In this document: piece by piece, positions 49,149 to 57,518 of the stretch
Layout of the letters: each line of letters begins with the position of its first letter
Numbering within the stretch: the stretch's first letter is position 1
Source of the DNA: Pseudomonas sp. B6002
Lineage (GTDB): Bacteria; Pseudomonadota; Gammaproteobacteria; Pseudomonadales; Pseudomonadaceae
Direction of reading: 5' to 3'
DNA: 64,000 nucleotides
Assembly (NCBI RefSeq): GCF_013385985.1
Contig: NZ_JACAOY010000006.1
Span: forward strand, 1-64,000
Notes under the pieces: generated by a model
Told to the model about the DNA's origin: nothing
What the model saw: only the letters and a program-made list of their open reading frames with translations
Database searches by the model: none
Translations under genes and position numbers: made by a program

Positions 49149-50183
49149 ATGAAAACAACCTTCTCGCTGCAAAAACGTCATTACCTGCCCCTCGCCCTTG
49201 CTGCCGTGGTGGTCACAGGCCTCGCCGCCTGGCTGCTGCCGTCGTTCCATCCTGCGTCCCCCACAGCCGTGCAAATCGTCGATGAGATGGAAGCCGTGGC
49301 GGGCGGCACCCACCCCGGGTTTCGTCGCAACCATGCCAAGGGCCAGTGCATCAGCGGCCATTTTGAAAGCAACGGTAATGCGGTAGAGATTTCCAGCGCG
49401 TCCTTGTTACAACGTGGCAACTTCCCGTTGATCGGCCGCTTGTCGGCGGCCGGGGGCGACCCGGCCCAGGCCGACGTGCACGGCATGATCCGCAGCATGG
49501 CCCTGCGCCTGGCCGACGCGGAAGGCGAGGCCTGGTACATGGCGATGAACTCCGTGCCGGTGTTCCCGGTGAATACCCCCGAAGGCCTCTACGAACAGCT
49601 GCGCGCCTCGATGCCGGAGTACGGCGGCAGCGGCCCCGACCCGCAAAAGATGCAGGCCTTCAAAAACAGCCACCCCGAAATCCGCCCGTTCGAAAACTGG
49701 CTGGCCTCCCACCCGGAGGCGTCGGGGTTTGATAACTCCACGTTCTACAGTGTCAATGCCTTTCGCATGACCGACGCCAGCGGCCGGGTGCACTTCGTGC
49801 GCTGGAGCATGGTGCCAGAGATGCCTTACACGCCCATGACAGCCGGGCAGTCCCGCGACCCGGACTTCCTCGCCTTCGGTTTCGCCACCCGGCTGGAGCA
49901 AGGCCCGGTGCGCTGGCACCTGATCATCACCCTGGCCAACCCCGGCGATGTGACCACCGACGCCACCGTGCGCTGGCCGGAAGGGCGCCGCCAGATCAAT
50001 GCCGGCACCCTGGTCATCGACCGCCAGCAGTCCCAGGTGGAGGGCGCCTGCCGCGATGTGGACTTCAACCCGCTGGAACTGCCGGCCGGCATCGGCCCTT
50101 CGGATGACCCGCTGCTGACGGCGCGCGAAGCCGCGTATGCCGAGTCCCACCGGCGGCGCGTCGAGGAAGAAAGCGCGCATTAA
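49149..50183 (+). CDS. Exported catalase-family peroxidase (SrpA-like)
   Basis: This 344-residue protein is a mini-catalase (full catalases have about 480 or more residues), with an N-terminal membrane/signal segment (LALAAVVVTGLAAWLL). The distal His62 is in FRRNHAKGQC; the expected proximal Tyr lies near the C-terminus in AREAAYAESHRRR. These haem proteins act in the periplasm as peroxidases with weak catalase activity. The sigma/anti-sigma/catalase grouping is known from other Pseudomonas and points to an oxidative-stress regulon. The cytochrome b561 often found next is absent; the T6SS operon follows 78 bp later. Confidence 0.88.
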   Translation: MKTTFSLQKRHYLPLALAAVVVTGLAAWLLPSFHPASPTAVQIVDEMEAVAGGTHPGFRRNHAKGQCISGHFESNGNAVEISSASLLQRGNFPLIGRLSAAGGDPAQADVHGMIRSMALRLADAEGEAWYMAMNSVPVFPVNTPEGLYEQLRASMPEYGGSGPDPQKMQAFKNSHPEIRPFENWLASHPEASGFDNSTFYSVNAFRMTDASGRVHFVRWSMVPEMPYTPMTAGQSRDPDFLAFGFATRLEQGPVRWHLIITLANPGDVTTDATVRWPEGRRQINAGTLVIDRQQSQVEGACRDVDFNPLELPAGIGPSDDPLLTAREAAYAESHRRRVEEESAH

Positions 50184-50261
50184 GAATTTTTCTCGCCGCG
50201 CGGAATAAATCATTTCCCTCGCTTGTTCTATTCCCAGAACAACTTGAACGAGGGAAGTACG

Positions 50262-51299
50262 ATGGGCCTGCCCACCGAAGCTCAACCACTGGATTTCACC
50301 GCGCTGGCCTTGCCATTGAGCGAGGCCGACGCCTGTGGCCAGAACTTCGAATACGACCCCCAGTTTCTCGAGCTGGAAGAAGAAGCCCTCGGCAAGCCCG
50401 AAGTGCAGTACGGCGACACCATCTCCCAGGCCATCGAGCCGAGCTGGAAACGGGTGATGGCCCTCGCGCTGCCGCTGATGGAGCGCAGCCGCGACTTGCG
50501 GCTGGCCATCTGGCTGACCCGCGCCCAGCTCAACCTCAACGGTATTGTCGGCCTCGCCGCAGGCCTGGCGCTGGTGCAGGCCCTGCTGGAAAACTGCTGG
50601 GACGGCCTGCACCCACAACTCGATCCCGACGACGACAACGACCCGCTGCTGCGCATCAACATTCTTGCGTTTCTGTGCGAGCCCACCGGCCTGCTGCGCG
50701 ACGTGCTGGATGCGCCGCTGGTCAGCGCCCGCAGCCTGGGCAGCGTGAGCCTGCGGCAGGTGGAGTCGGCCACCGGTGAGCAAAGTGACGGCGAGAATGC
50801 GAACCTGGCGATCATCGACGGCGCGTTTGCCGAAGCCGACCCCCAGAACCTGAGCGCCACTGAGGCGGCCCTGGCGCAAGCCTTGAAGCACAGCGTGCAG
50901 ATCGAGCAGCTGCTCACCGAGAAGGTCGGCGTGGGCCGTGCCATCGACCTCAGCGGCCTGGCGACCCTGTTGCGCCGCGCCGGCGAAGTGATCCGTCGCC
51001 GTCTGCCAGGTGTTGCGCCCATCGAAGCCGCACCGGTCGTCACTGCCACGGCGCCCATCGCTGTCGCTGCGCCGCAAGCCGTGCGCGGTGAGATCAACAG
51101 CCGCGAAGACGCACGCCAGACCATCGACCGCCTGTGCACCTATTTCCAGACCTTTGAACCCGCGAGCCCGGTGCCGATTCTGCTGCAACGGGCCAAGAAG
51201 CTGATCGACAAGAATTTCATGGAATTGCTGCAAGACCTCGCACCCGACGGTCTCGCGCAACTGGCGCTGGTCAGCGGTGTTCGCAACAGCGACGACTGA
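50262..51299 (+). CDS. tssA: T6SS baseplate/cap protein TssA
   Basis: This 345-residue TssA opens with the ImpA N-terminal domain (LPLSEADACGQNFEYDPQFL, LELEEEALGKPEVQYGDTIS) and ends with a helical assembly domain. TssA primes tail-sheath and tube polymerisation at the baseplate. The ATG at 50262 follows gaggga. It is the first gene of the operon as seen here and probably lies just behind the promoter in 50184-50261, although readthrough from the peroxidase gene is possible. Confidence 0.92.
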   Translation: MGLPTEAQPLDFTALALPLSEADACGQNFEYDPQFLELEEEALGKPEVQYGDTISQAIEPSWKRVMALALPLMERSRDLRLAIWLTRAQLNLNGIVGLAAGLALVQALLENCWDGLHPQLDPDDDNDPLLRINILAFLCEPTGLLRDVLDAPLVSARSLGSVSLRQVESATGEQSDGENANLAIIDGAFAEADPQNLSATEAALAQALKHSVQIEQLLTEKVGVGRAIDLSGLATLLRRAGEVIRRRLPGVAPIEAAPVVTATAPIAVAAPQAVRGEINSREDARQTIDRLCTYFQTFEPASPVPILLQRAKKLIDKNFMELLQDLAPDGLAQLALVSGVRNSDD

Positions 51300-51338
51300 C
51301 CCTTTTAGTACTCACCCCCACTCACCGGAGCTATTCCT

Positions 51339-51839
51339 GTGGCCAAAGAAAGCAGTCAGAAGTTCATCGCTCGCAACCGGGCGCCACGTGTGCAGATCGA
51401 ATACGACGTGGAGATCTACGGGGCGGAAAAGACCGTGCAGTTGCCCTTCGTCATGGGCGTGTTTTCGGACCTCTCCGGCAAACCGGCCGAGCCGTTGCCA
51501 CCGGTGGCCGAGCGCAAGTTCCTGGAAGTCGACATCGACAACTTCGACGAGCGCCTCAAGTCCATGAAGCCGCGCGTGGCGTTCCAGGTGCCCAATACCC
51601 TGACCGGTGAAGGCAACCTGCCGGTGGAGATCACCTTCGAATCCATGGACGACTTCACCCCGGCCGCCATCGCCAGCAAGGTGCCGAGCCTCAACCAATT
51701 GCTGACGGCCCGCAGCCAACTGTCGAACCTGCTGACCTACATGGACGGCAAGGTGGGCGCCGAGGAATTGCTGGCCAAGCTGCTCAGCGATCCGACCGTG
51801 ATGCAAGCCTTGAGCAGTGCACCCAAACAACCTGAATAA
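51339..51839 (+). CDS. tssB: T6SS contractile sheath small subunit TssB
   Basis: This 166-residue VipA/TssB protein starts at GTG 51339 (ccggag site). The family core is clear: RNRAPRVQIEYDVEIYGAEK, LPFVMGVFSDLSG, and FLEVDIDNFDERLKSMKPRV. With TssC it forms the sheath whose contraction drives the inner tube out of the cell. Confidence 0.96.
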   Translation: MAKESSQKFIARNRAPRVQIEYDVEIYGAEKTVQLPFVMGVFSDLSGKPAEPLPPVAERKFLEVDIDNFDERLKSMKPRVAFQVPNTLTGEGNLPVEITFESMDDFTPAAIASKVPSLNQLLTARSQLSNLLTYMDGKVGAEELLAKLLSDPTVMQALSSAPKQPE

Positions 51840-51917
51840 CTGAAAAAACGTTAACGCCGCCGGTGCCCTGTTTGCCCCGGTACGGGGACGCTTTGCCCAA
51901 AATTTGAGGATGCCTTC

Positions 51918-53417
51918 ATGTCCACGACCCAATCTGAACAGCCAGGGCAGCTTGCCCCCGCCACGGCGTTCGACGCCGGCGACTTCGCCAGCCTGCTGCA
52001 AAAAGAGTTCAAGCCCAAGACCGACAAGGCCAAGGAAGCGGTGGAAACCGCCGTGCGCACCCTGGCTGAACAGGCGTTGCAAGGCACGCAGCTGATGCCC
52101 AACGACGTGCTCGGCACCATCGAAGGCCTGATCGCCGCCCTCGACCAGAAGCTCACCGAACAGGTCAATCACATCCTGCACCACGAGGAATTCCAGGGCG
52201 TGGAAAGCGCCTGGCGCGGCCTGCATTACTTGGTCAACAACACCGAGACCGACGAGACCCTGAAGATCCGGGTGATGAACATTTCCAAGAACGAAGTGCA
52301 CAAGACCCTGCGCAAGTTCAAGGGTGTGGCCTGGGACCAGAGCCCGATCTTCAAGAAGCTCTACGAAGAGGAATACGGCCAGTTCGGCGGCGAGCCGTAC
52401 GGTGCATTTGTCGCCGACTACTACTTCAACAACAGCGCGCCGGACGTGGAGCTGCTGACCCAGATGGCCCGCGTCAGCGCGGCGGCCCACTGCCCGTTGA
52501 TCACGGCGGCCGACCCCAGCGTGATGCTGATGGAATCCTGGCAGGAACTGGCCAACCCACGGGATCTGACCAAGATCTTCCAGACCCCCGAGCACGCCGC
52601 CTGGCGCAGCTTCCGCGCCAGTGAAGATTCGCGTTACGTGGGCCTGGCCATGCCGCGCTTCCTGTCCCGTGCGCCCTACGGTGCCAAGACCAACCCGGTG
52701 GAAGCCTTCGATTTCGAAGAGACCACCGACAGCGCCGGCGCCAAGGACTTCACCTGGGCCAACGCCGCGTATGCCATGGCGGTGAACATCAACCGTTCGT
52801 TCAAGCACTACGGCTGGTGCTCGCAGATCCGTGGCATCGAATCCGGTGGGGTGGTGGAAGGGTTGCCGGTGCACACCTTCCCGACGGATGACGGCGGCGT
52901 CGACATGACCTGCCCGACCGAAATCGCCATCAGCGACCGCCGCGAAGCCGAGCTGGCCAAGAACGGTTTCATGCCGCTGGTGCACAAGAAGAACAGCGAC
53001 CTGGCTGCCTTCATCGGCGCGCAATCGATGCACAAACCTGCCGAGTACGACGACCCGGACGCCACCGCCAACGCCAACCTGGCCGCGCGCCTGCCGTACC
53101 TGTTCGCCACCTGCCGGTTCGCCCATTACTTGAAGTGCATCGTGCGCGACAAGATCGGCTCGTTCAAGGAGCGCGACGACATGCAGGTGTGGCTCAACAA
53201 CTGGATCGGCCGCTACGTGGAGCACAACCCGGCCACCGCCACCGACGCCGACAAAGCCCGCAAACCCCTGGCCGGCGCCGAAGTGGTGGTGGAAGAAATC
53301 GAAGGTAACCCCGGCTACTACGGCGCCAAGTTCTTCCTGCGCCCGCATTACCAGCTCGAAGGCCTGACCGTGTCTTTGCGCCTGGTTTCCAAGCTGCCGT
53401 CCACCAAATCCAACTGA
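51918..53417 (+). CDS. tssC: T6SS contractile sheath large subunit TssC
   Basis: This 499-residue VipB/TssC protein is of normal family length. Typical blocks are EEFQGVESAWRGLHYLVNNT, SPIFKKLYEEEYGQFGGEPY, WRSFRASEDSRYVGLAMPRF and the C-terminal GLTVSLRLVSKLPS. It lies 78 bp behind tssB; the gap contains a short ccccg/cgggg hairpin that may set the ratio of the two. The ATG at 51918 follows gagga. Confidence 0.97.
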   Translation: MSTTQSEQPGQLAPATAFDAGDFASLLQKEFKPKTDKAKEAVETAVRTLAEQALQGTQLMPNDVLGTIEGLIAALDQKLTEQVNHILHHEEFQGVESAWRGLHYLVNNTETDETLKIRVMNISKNEVHKTLRKFKGVAWDQSPIFKKLYEEEYGQFGGEPYGAFVADYYFNNSAPDVELLTQMARVSAAAHCPLITAADPSVMLMESWQELANPRDLTKIFQTPEHAAWRSFRASEDSRYVGLAMPRFLSRAPYGAKTNPVEAFDFEETTDSAGAKDFTWANAAYAMAVNINRSFKHYGWCSQIRGIESGGVVEGLPVHTFPTDDGGVDMTCPTEIAISDRREAELAKNGFMPLVHKKNSDLAAFIGAQSMHKPAEYDDPDATANANLAARLPYLFATCRFAHYLKCIVRDKIGSFKERDDMQVWLNNWIGRYVEHNPATATDADKARKPLAGAEVVVEEIEGNPGYYGAKFFLRPHYQLEGLTVSLRLVSKLPSTKSN

Positions 53418-53438
53418 TCAACCTGAAAGGTAACCACC

Positions 53439-53921
53439 ATGATCCTGCTCAACTTCAAAGGCACCCAAATCAAGGGCACTTCCACCGTCGACGCGCACAA
53501 GGACTGGATCACCATCGACGCCATCCAGATGGGCGTGGGCCGTGCGATCTCCATCAGCGGCGGCGGCACCGACCGTGACACCAGCAACCCGTCGTTCTCG
53601 GAAATCTCCCTGACCAAGGCCACCGACCTGGCCTCGGCCGACCTGTTCATGCAGGCGGTGTGCGGCAAAAGCCTGGGCGATGCCGAGATCCACTTCATCC
53701 AGACCGGTGGCCCGGACAAGAAACAACAGGTGTTCCTCAAGCTGATCCTCGGCCAGGCAATCATCAGCTCCTACTCCGCCAGCAGTAATGGCGAGCGCCC
53801 GAGCGAAACCTTCTCCATCAACTTCACCACCATCAGCTACGAGTACGACTCCTTCACCGGCGACACCGTGATCACCGGCACGCCGAAGAAGTGGGACCTG
53901 GAGAAGAACCAGAAGATCTGA
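53439..53921 (+). CDS. hcp: T6SS inner-tube protein Hcp (TssD)
   Basis: This 160-residue Hcp forms the hexameric rings of the ejected tube. Recognisable are MILLNFKGTQIKGTSTVDAH, VGRAISISGGGTDRDTSNPS, FSEISLTKATDLASADLF and the closing SYEYDSFTGD. It lies 21 bp behind tssC, as expected. A REP doublet follows it, probably allowing Hcp, needed in large amounts, to be made in excess of the downstream baseplate proteins. Confidence 0.97.
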   Translation: MILLNFKGTQIKGTSTVDAHKDWITIDAIQMGVGRAISISGGGTDRDTSNPSFSEISLTKATDLASADLFMQAVCGKSLGDAEIHFIQTGGPDKKQQVFLKLILGQAIISSYSASSNGERPSETFSINFTTISYEYDSFTGDTVITGTPKKWDLEKNQKI

Positions 53922-53954
53922 TGTTCACCCGGCTTGGTGTGGTGGGGGGCGTGT

Positions 53955-54089
53955 TGTGGCGAGCGGGCTTGCCCCGCGTTGGGTGGCGAAGCCGCCCCAA
54001 AACCTGCCACCGCGGTTTGCCTGGCGTTGCGCGGTGGCCTTATCGGGGCCGCTTCGCAGCCCAACGCGGGGCAAGCCCGCTCGCCACAG
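53955..54089. repeat. REP doublet between hcp and tssE
   Basis: The left arm tgtggcgagcgggcttgccc and the inverted right arm gggcaagcccgctcgccaca enclose further GC-rich inverted sequence. The long hairpin lies in the only sizeable gap of the operon. It can protect the upstream tssA-hcp mRNA and reduce expression of downstream genes. Confidence 0.9.
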
Positions 54090-54127
54090 CAAGCGGGCTC
54101 ACCCCAAGACGATGGAATGCTGATTGT

Positions 54128-54646
54128 ATGGCCGAGCTGACCAGTCGTGAACGTTTGCAACCGTCGTTGCTCGATCGCTTGAGCGACGACGACACCGAGC
54201 ATGCCGTGGAGCCGCGTGACAAGCGTGTGCTGTCCATGCGCGGCTTGCGCAAGGCGGTGTTGCGTGACCTGGGGTGGCTGCTCAACAGCACCAGCCTGGG
54301 CAGTTTCCGCGACCTCAGCGCACACCCGCTGGCGGTTCAGTCGGTGATCAATTTTGGTTTGCCGGACCTTGCCGGCAAGACCGCCGCAGGTTTGGACCGG
54401 GAAGAGCTGGGGCGGCGCATCCGCCAGGCGATCTGGGATTTCGAACCGCGGATTTTACGTGACAGCGTCCGCGTGGTGCCGGTGGCGCCCTCGGGGGCGG
54501 CGGCCAGTCCTAACCAGATGGCCTTTGAAATTCATGGCGAGTTGTGGGGCCAACCATTGCCCGAGCGCCTGTACCTGAAGACCGAACTCGACCTGGAAGC
54601 AGGCGAGGCGCGGGTCTTCGATATCGAGACAAGGGACGTGCGGTGA
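54128..54646 (+). CDS. tssE: T6SS baseplate protein TssE (gp25-like)
   Basis: This 172-residue protein has the gp25 fold: LTSRERLQPSLLDRLSDDDT, LRKAVLRDLGWLLNSTSLGS, SVINFGLPDLAGKTAAGLDR and FEIHGELWGQPLPERLYLKT. TssE is a baseplate wedge protein. The ATG at 54128 is chosen; the frame is open upstream only because it runs through the REP doublet. The stop overlaps the tssF start (GTGA). Confidence 0.93.
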   Translation: MAELTSRERLQPSLLDRLSDDDTEHAVEPRDKRVLSMRGLRKAVLRDLGWLLNSTSLGSFRDLSAHPLAVQSVINFGLPDLAGKTAAGLDREELGRRIRQAIWDFEPRILRDSVRVVPVAPSGAAASPNQMAFEIHGELWGQPLPERLYLKTELDLEAGEARVFDIETRDVR

Positions 54647-56520
54647 ACGCCAAACTGCTGCGCTATTACGAACGTGAACTGGCCCACCTGCGGGAAGTCG
54701 GCGGTGAATTCGCCCGCGACTACCCCAAGGTCGCCGGCCGCCTCGGGCTGGAAACCTACGCCTGCGCCGACCCCTATGTGGAACGGTTGCTGGAGGGCTT
54801 CAGCTTCCTCGCGGCCCGGGTGCAGTTGAAGATCGACGCAGAATTCCCGCGCTTTACCAACCACCTGCTGGAACTGGTGTACCCGCAATACCTGGCGCCC
54901 ACGCCGTCGATGGCCGTGGTGCAGCTGCAGCCGGACATGAGCGAAGGCAGCCTCGCCGCCGGGTTCACGGTGCCGCGTGACAGCGCGTTGCACAGCCAGT
55001 TGGGCAAGGGCGACCAGACCGCCTGCGAATTCCGCACTGCCCATGACGTGACCCTGTGGCCGGTCGAACTGGTCGAGGCGCGCTACTTTGCCTGCGGCGC
55101 GCAAGTGGCCGGGGTCGACCTGTCGCGCCTCGGCGGGGTCAAGGCGGCGCTGCGTCTGCGCCTCCGAGTGGGTGCTGGCTTGACCTTCAGCGACCTGGCC
55201 CTGGACGACCTGGCGCTGCACATTCGTGGCGGCGAAGCCATGCCCTCGCGCATCCTCGAACACCTGCTGGCCCAGGCGGCGGGAGTGCTGGTGATGCCGG
55301 TGCAGGAGCATGTGGACTGGCACCAGTTCTTGCCCAAAAGCGCGATTCGCAGCAAAGGCTACAGCGACAGCGAAGCCTTGCTGCCCACGGGCCCGCGCTC
55401 GTTCCAGGGCTATCGGCTGCTGCAGGAATACTTCGCCATGCCTCAGCGCTTCATGTTTGCCGACATCGTCGGGCTGGCCAACAGCGTGAGCCGTTGCGCG
55501 GCGGAACAGCTGGACGTGATCGTGCTGTTCAAGAAGCTCGACCCGGTGCTGGAACAGAGCCTCAGCGCGGCCAATTTCGGCCTGTACTGCACGCCGGCAA
55601 TCAACCTGTTCCCGATGCGCACCGAGCGTGTGCACCTGTCGGACCAACAGTCGGAATACCACGTGATCCCGGACCGCACGCGGCCGATGGATTACGAGAT
55701 CTACCAGATCGAAGGCGTCACCGGTTACGGCAGCGGCGCCGAGGCCAGCCAGACGTTCGAATCGTTCTACCGTGCCAACGACCTGCACGCGCGCACGCCG
55801 CCCAAGGCCTTTTACCAGGTGCGCCGCGATACCCGGGTGCTGTCCGAGCAGCAACGGCGCCAGGGACCACGCTCCAGCTACATCGGCAGCGAGCTGTTCC
55901 TGTCGCTGGTGGACGCCCAGGAAGCGCCGCACCGCAGCGACCTGCGCCAATTGGGCATCGACACCCTGTGCAGCAACCGCGACCTGGTGTTGAGCATGCC
56001 GGTGGGCAGCGGCCGTACCGACTTCACGGTCGAGAGCGGCGCGCCGGTGCAGTCGGTGCGTTGCGTGGCCGGGCCGACGGTGCCGGCGGCGTCGTTTGCC
56101 GAAGGGGAAACCGCATGGCGGTTGGTCAGCCATTTGTCCCTCAACTATTTGTCGCTGCTGGACCAGGACAAGGAGCAGGGCGCCACCGCCTTGCGTGACC
56201 TGCTGCGCCTGTATTGCCGCATCGACGATGAAGCCGCGCACAAACAGATCGAAGGCCTGCGTTCCGTCACCGCCGAGAGCATCGTGCGGCGTCTGCCACT
56301 GCCGGGGCCGATCACCTACGGGCGCGGCCTGCAAATAGGTGTGACCCTGGATGAGTCGGCCTTCGAAGGCGCCGGGGTGTTTGTGTTGGGTTCGGTGTTG
56401 GAACAGTTTTTTGCCAAGTACGTGTCACTCAATTCGTTCACTGAAACGGTGATCAAGAGCACGGCACGCGGCGTGATCATGCAGTGGCCGGCGCGGGTGG
56501 GCAGATGCGAGATCCTCTGA
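54643..56520 (+). CDS. tssF: T6SS baseplate wedge protein TssF
   Basis: This 625-residue protein has a normal TssF length and opening: LLRYYERELAHLREVGGEFA, RDYPKVAGRLGLE, then VERLLEGFSFLAARVQLKID and FPRFTNHLLELVYPQYLAPT. With TssG, TssE and TssK it builds the baseplate. The GTG at 54643 overlaps the tssE stop, which fixes the start. It overlaps tssG by 16 bp. Confidence 0.97.
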   Translation: MNAKLLRYYERELAHLREVGGEFARDYPKVAGRLGLETYACADPYVERLLEGFSFLAARVQLKIDAEFPRFTNHLLELVYPQYLAPTPSMAVVQLQPDMSEGSLAAGFTVPRDSALHSQLGKGDQTACEFRTAHDVTLWPVELVEARYFACGAQVAGVDLSRLGGVKAALRLRLRVGAGLTFSDLALDDLALHIRGGEAMPSRILEHLLAQAAGVLVMPVQEHVDWHQFLPKSAIRSKGYSDSEALLPTGPRSFQGYRLLQEYFAMPQRFMFADIVGLANSVSRCAAEQLDVIVLFKKLDPVLEQSLSAANFGLYCTPAINLFPMRTERVHLSDQQSEYHVIPDRTRPMDYEIYQIEGVTGYGSGAEASQTFESFYRANDLHARTPPKAFYQVRRDTRVLSEQQRRQGPRSSYIGSELFLSLVDAQEAPHRSDLRQLGIDTLCSNRDLVLSMPVGSGRTDFTVESGAPVQSVRCVAGPTVPAASFAEGETAWRLVSHLSLNYLSLLDQDKEQGATALRDLLRLYCRIDDEAAHKQIEGLRSVTAESIVRRLPLPGPITYGRGLQIGVTLDESAFEGAGVFVLGSVLEQFFAKYVSLNSFTETVIKSTARGVIMQWPARVGRCEIL

Positions 56521-57518
56521 GCCTGCTCAGCGCCCTTGAGGCGCACCCTGGGCGCTTTGACTTCTACGGCGCGCTGCGCCAACTCGAATGCGCGTTCCCG
56601 CAATTGCCGCGTATTGGCCAGGCTGCGCGCCCGGCGGATGAGCCCGTGCGCTTCGGCCAGCAACCGTCGCTGGCGTTCGAACCGGCGATGATCGCCGCGC
56701 TCAAGCCGGGCGTTACGCCCAAGTTGCTGCTGAATTTTTTCGGCCTGATGGGCGCCAACGGCCCGTTGCCGATCCACCTCACCGAATACATCCGCGACCG
56801 CCAGCGCAACCTGAATGACCCGACCCTGGCCGCGTTCTGCGACGTGTTCCACCACCGCATGATCAGCCTGTTCTACCGCGCCTGGGCCAGTGCCCAACCG
56901 GCGGTGAGCCTGGACCGGCCGGGGGCGGACCGTTTCGCCCAGTACCTGGGTTCATTGATCGGCATCGGCCAGGCGTCGTTGCTTAACCGCAATGCCGTGC
57001 CGGACGTGGCCAAGCTGCATTTTGCCGGGCGCCTCGGGCCGCAGACGCGCAACGCCGAGGGCTTGGCGGCGTTGCTCAGCGATTACCTGGGTGTGCCGGT
57101 GCAGGTCGAGCAGTTTGTCGGCCACTGGATGACCTTGCCCGCCGACGGGCTGTGCGCGCTGCGCAGCGGCCCCGACGCCGCCGTGCTCGGCCAGACCACG
57201 GTGATGGGCAAGAAAGTCTGGAACACCCAGCACAAATTCCGCCTGCTGATCGGCCCCCTGGACCTCGCGCAAACCCGTCGCCTGCTGCCCGGTGGCGACA
57301 GCCTGCAGCGCGTGCAGGACTGGGTGCGCCAGTACGTCGGCCTGGCGATGGACTGGGACGTCAACCTGATCGTCAAGAAAGAACAGCTGCCGGGCCTGCG
57401 CCTGGGGTCTGCGCCCCTGGGTTGGACCAGTTGGCTGAGCAGCAAAGCCCCCCAACACGATGATCGGCAATTGCTGATCAACCCTCGCATTTCTTCTCAA
57501 GGACCTGCCCATGGCTGA
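56505..57518 (+). CDS. tssG: T6SS baseplate wedge protein TssG
   Basis: This 337-residue protein opens MRDPLSLLSALEAHPGRFDF with FYGALRQLECAFPQLPRIGQ, and holds the typical LLNFFGLMGANGPLPIHLTE. TssG pairs with TssF. The ATG at 56505 lies within the end of tssF; a GTG at 56484 would add seven residues. Its end overlaps the clpV start by eight bases. Confidence 0.96.
   Translation: MRDPLSLLSALEAHPGRFDFYGALRQLECAFPQLPRIGQAARPADEPVRFGQQPSLAFEPAMIAALKPGVTPKLLLNFFGLMGANGPLPIHLTEYIRDRQRNLNDPTLAAFCDVFHHRMISLFYRAWASAQPAVSLDRPGADRFAQYLGSLIGIGQASLLNRNAVPDVAKLHFAGRLGPQTRNAEGLAALLSDYLGVPVQVEQFVGHWMTLPADGLCALRSGPDAAVLGQTTVMGKKVWNTQHKFRLLIGPLDLAQTRRLLPGGDSLQRVQDWVRQYVGLAMDWDVNLIVKKEQLPGLRLGSAPLGWTSWLSSKAPQHDDRQLLINPRISSQGPAHG

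Noticed and set aside
53891-54127. Upstream extension of the tssE reading frame
   Set aside because: The extension is translated REP sequence; TssE family homology begins at the ATG at 54128.
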